This document shows, piece after piece, positions 5,050-5,386 of a stretch of 5,386 nt of DNA. The position numbers were made by a program, and so were the translations under genes. Under the pieces are notes generated by a model. The model saw nothing but the letters and a program-made list of their open reading frames with translations. It was not told the DNA's origin and ran no database searches. Positions within the stretch are counted from its first letter, which is position 1. Each line of letters opens with the position of its first letter. The stretch spans positions 1 through 5,386 of the forward strand of contig CAJTOR010000089.1 in the NCBI GenBank assembly GCA_910577675.1. The letters run 5' to 3'. Source of the stretch: an uncultured Lachnospiraceae bacterium (GTDB lineage: Bacteria; Bacillota; Clostridia; Lachnospirales; Lachnospiraceae).

Positions 5050-5386
5050 CTACTCGTACAGATATAACTGTATCCGAGATGCAATCTCCTCCACACTTTT
5101 ATCCAAATCCTTGTTTCCCTTTAAATACTCTTCACCCACTGTCCTAATAATTTCCCATATACTGTAATCTATCGAAAATGGGGTATTCACTTCCTTTACG
5201 ATCTGAACCATCCGGGCGGATTCTTCCTTTGTAAATTCACGTAAACTTACTCTTGTACCATCTGGGGCACCTGATGAATAAGACGAATCCGAAAAGTCCC
5301 ACTCAGAATACTCATCCAAAATCTTAGAAAAAATAGGATACCCCTCATTAAGAACATGCCGCTTTTGTATCTCATAAGAAAAAATA
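5050..5386 (-). CDS. Extracellular solute-binding protein, C-terminal part (cut by window edge)
   Basis: The frame is open from the right edge of the window to TAG at 5050-5052, so only the last 111 residues are visible. The visible part begins FSYEIQKRHVLNEGYPIFSK, which resembles the segment where solute-binding proteins of ABC importers have 'SEExQ ... GYPI/V'. It ends with SIWEIIRTVGEEYLKG, then a lysine/aspartate-rich turn and SVEEIASRIQLYLYE, the usual C-terminal helix pattern of family 1 (sugar-type) lipoproteins of Gram-positive bacteria. The full protein would be about 400-550 residues with an N-terminal lipobox, beyond the window. A TTG at 5317-5319 could be mistaken for a start of an 89-residue protein, but reading continues upstream without a stop. 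The gene is followed 23 nt later by the small ORF, so it is probably co-transcribed with the peptidase and exporter. Its ligand cannot be told from this fragment. Confidence 0.8.
   Translation of the reverse strand, partial: IFSYEIQKRHVLNEGYPIFSKILDEYSEWDFSDSSYSSGAPDGTRVSLREFTKEESARMVQIVKEVNTPFSIDYSIWEIIRTVGEEYLKGNKDLDKSVEEIASRIQLYLYE

Noticed and set aside
5050..5319. Separate 89-residue protein starting at TTG 5317-5319
   Set aside because: The frame stays open to the window edge, and the residues before it (GYPIFSKIL) continue the solute-binding-protein pattern. It is the tail of a larger gene.
1..5386. The window length equals the phiX174 genome length
   Set aside because: The content is bacterial (sensor cyclase, ABC exporter, M16 peptidase) and has no phiX174 genes; the length is coincidental.

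Overview
The window looks like chromosomal DNA of a Gram-positive Clostridia-type bacterium, most likely of the Lachnospiraceae kind. The reasons are moderate G+C, AAGGAG-type ribosome binding sites, a consensus SigA promoter, a clostridial-style solute-binding-protein tail and a membrane diguanylate cyclase with an ABC-substrate-binding-like sensor. This placement is inference; no rRNA or other phylogenetic marker is present.

Layout. Bases 1-150 hold a near-consensus promoter (TTGTCA / 17 bp / TATAAT) and a structured 5' leader for one plus-strand gene (151-1863). That gene encodes a 570-residue sensor diguanylate cyclase: export signal, extracytoplasmic ligand-binding-like domain, one membrane helix, and a GGDEF domain with an AGDEF signature and no inhibitory RxxD site. 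It meets a minus-strand operon tail to tail. The 46-bp gap between the two stop codons holds one strong hairpin that can terminate transcription from both sides.

The minus-strand operon reads from the right edge leftwards. It contains (i) the C-terminal 111 residues of an extracellular solute-binding protein, cut by the window edge; (ii) a 25-codon ORF (4949-5026) with its own strong AAGGAG site; (iii) a 416-residue M16 (insulinase/pitrilysin-like) zinc peptidase whose ATG overlaps the TGA of the small ORF; and (iv) a six-helix ABC exporter with fused ATPase and no C39 peptidase domain. The gaps are 23, -4 and about 31 bp, with no internal terminator, so the genes are probably co-transcribed.

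The most interesting reading is that the 25-residue product is a peptide precursor that the M16 protease processes and the ABC exporter secretes. This would resemble the M16-plus-ABC logic of subtilosin-type (AlbE/AlbF with AlbC) and PQQ (PqqF/PqqG) peptide pathways. No peptide-modifying enzyme (radical SAM, lanthionine synthetase, YcaO) is in the window, so the peptide may be unmodified, or its modifier may lie upstream of the right edge. The simplest alternative is that the small ORF only couples translation to the peptidase. The diguanylate cyclase faces the operon, has its own promoter, and need not be functionally linked to it.
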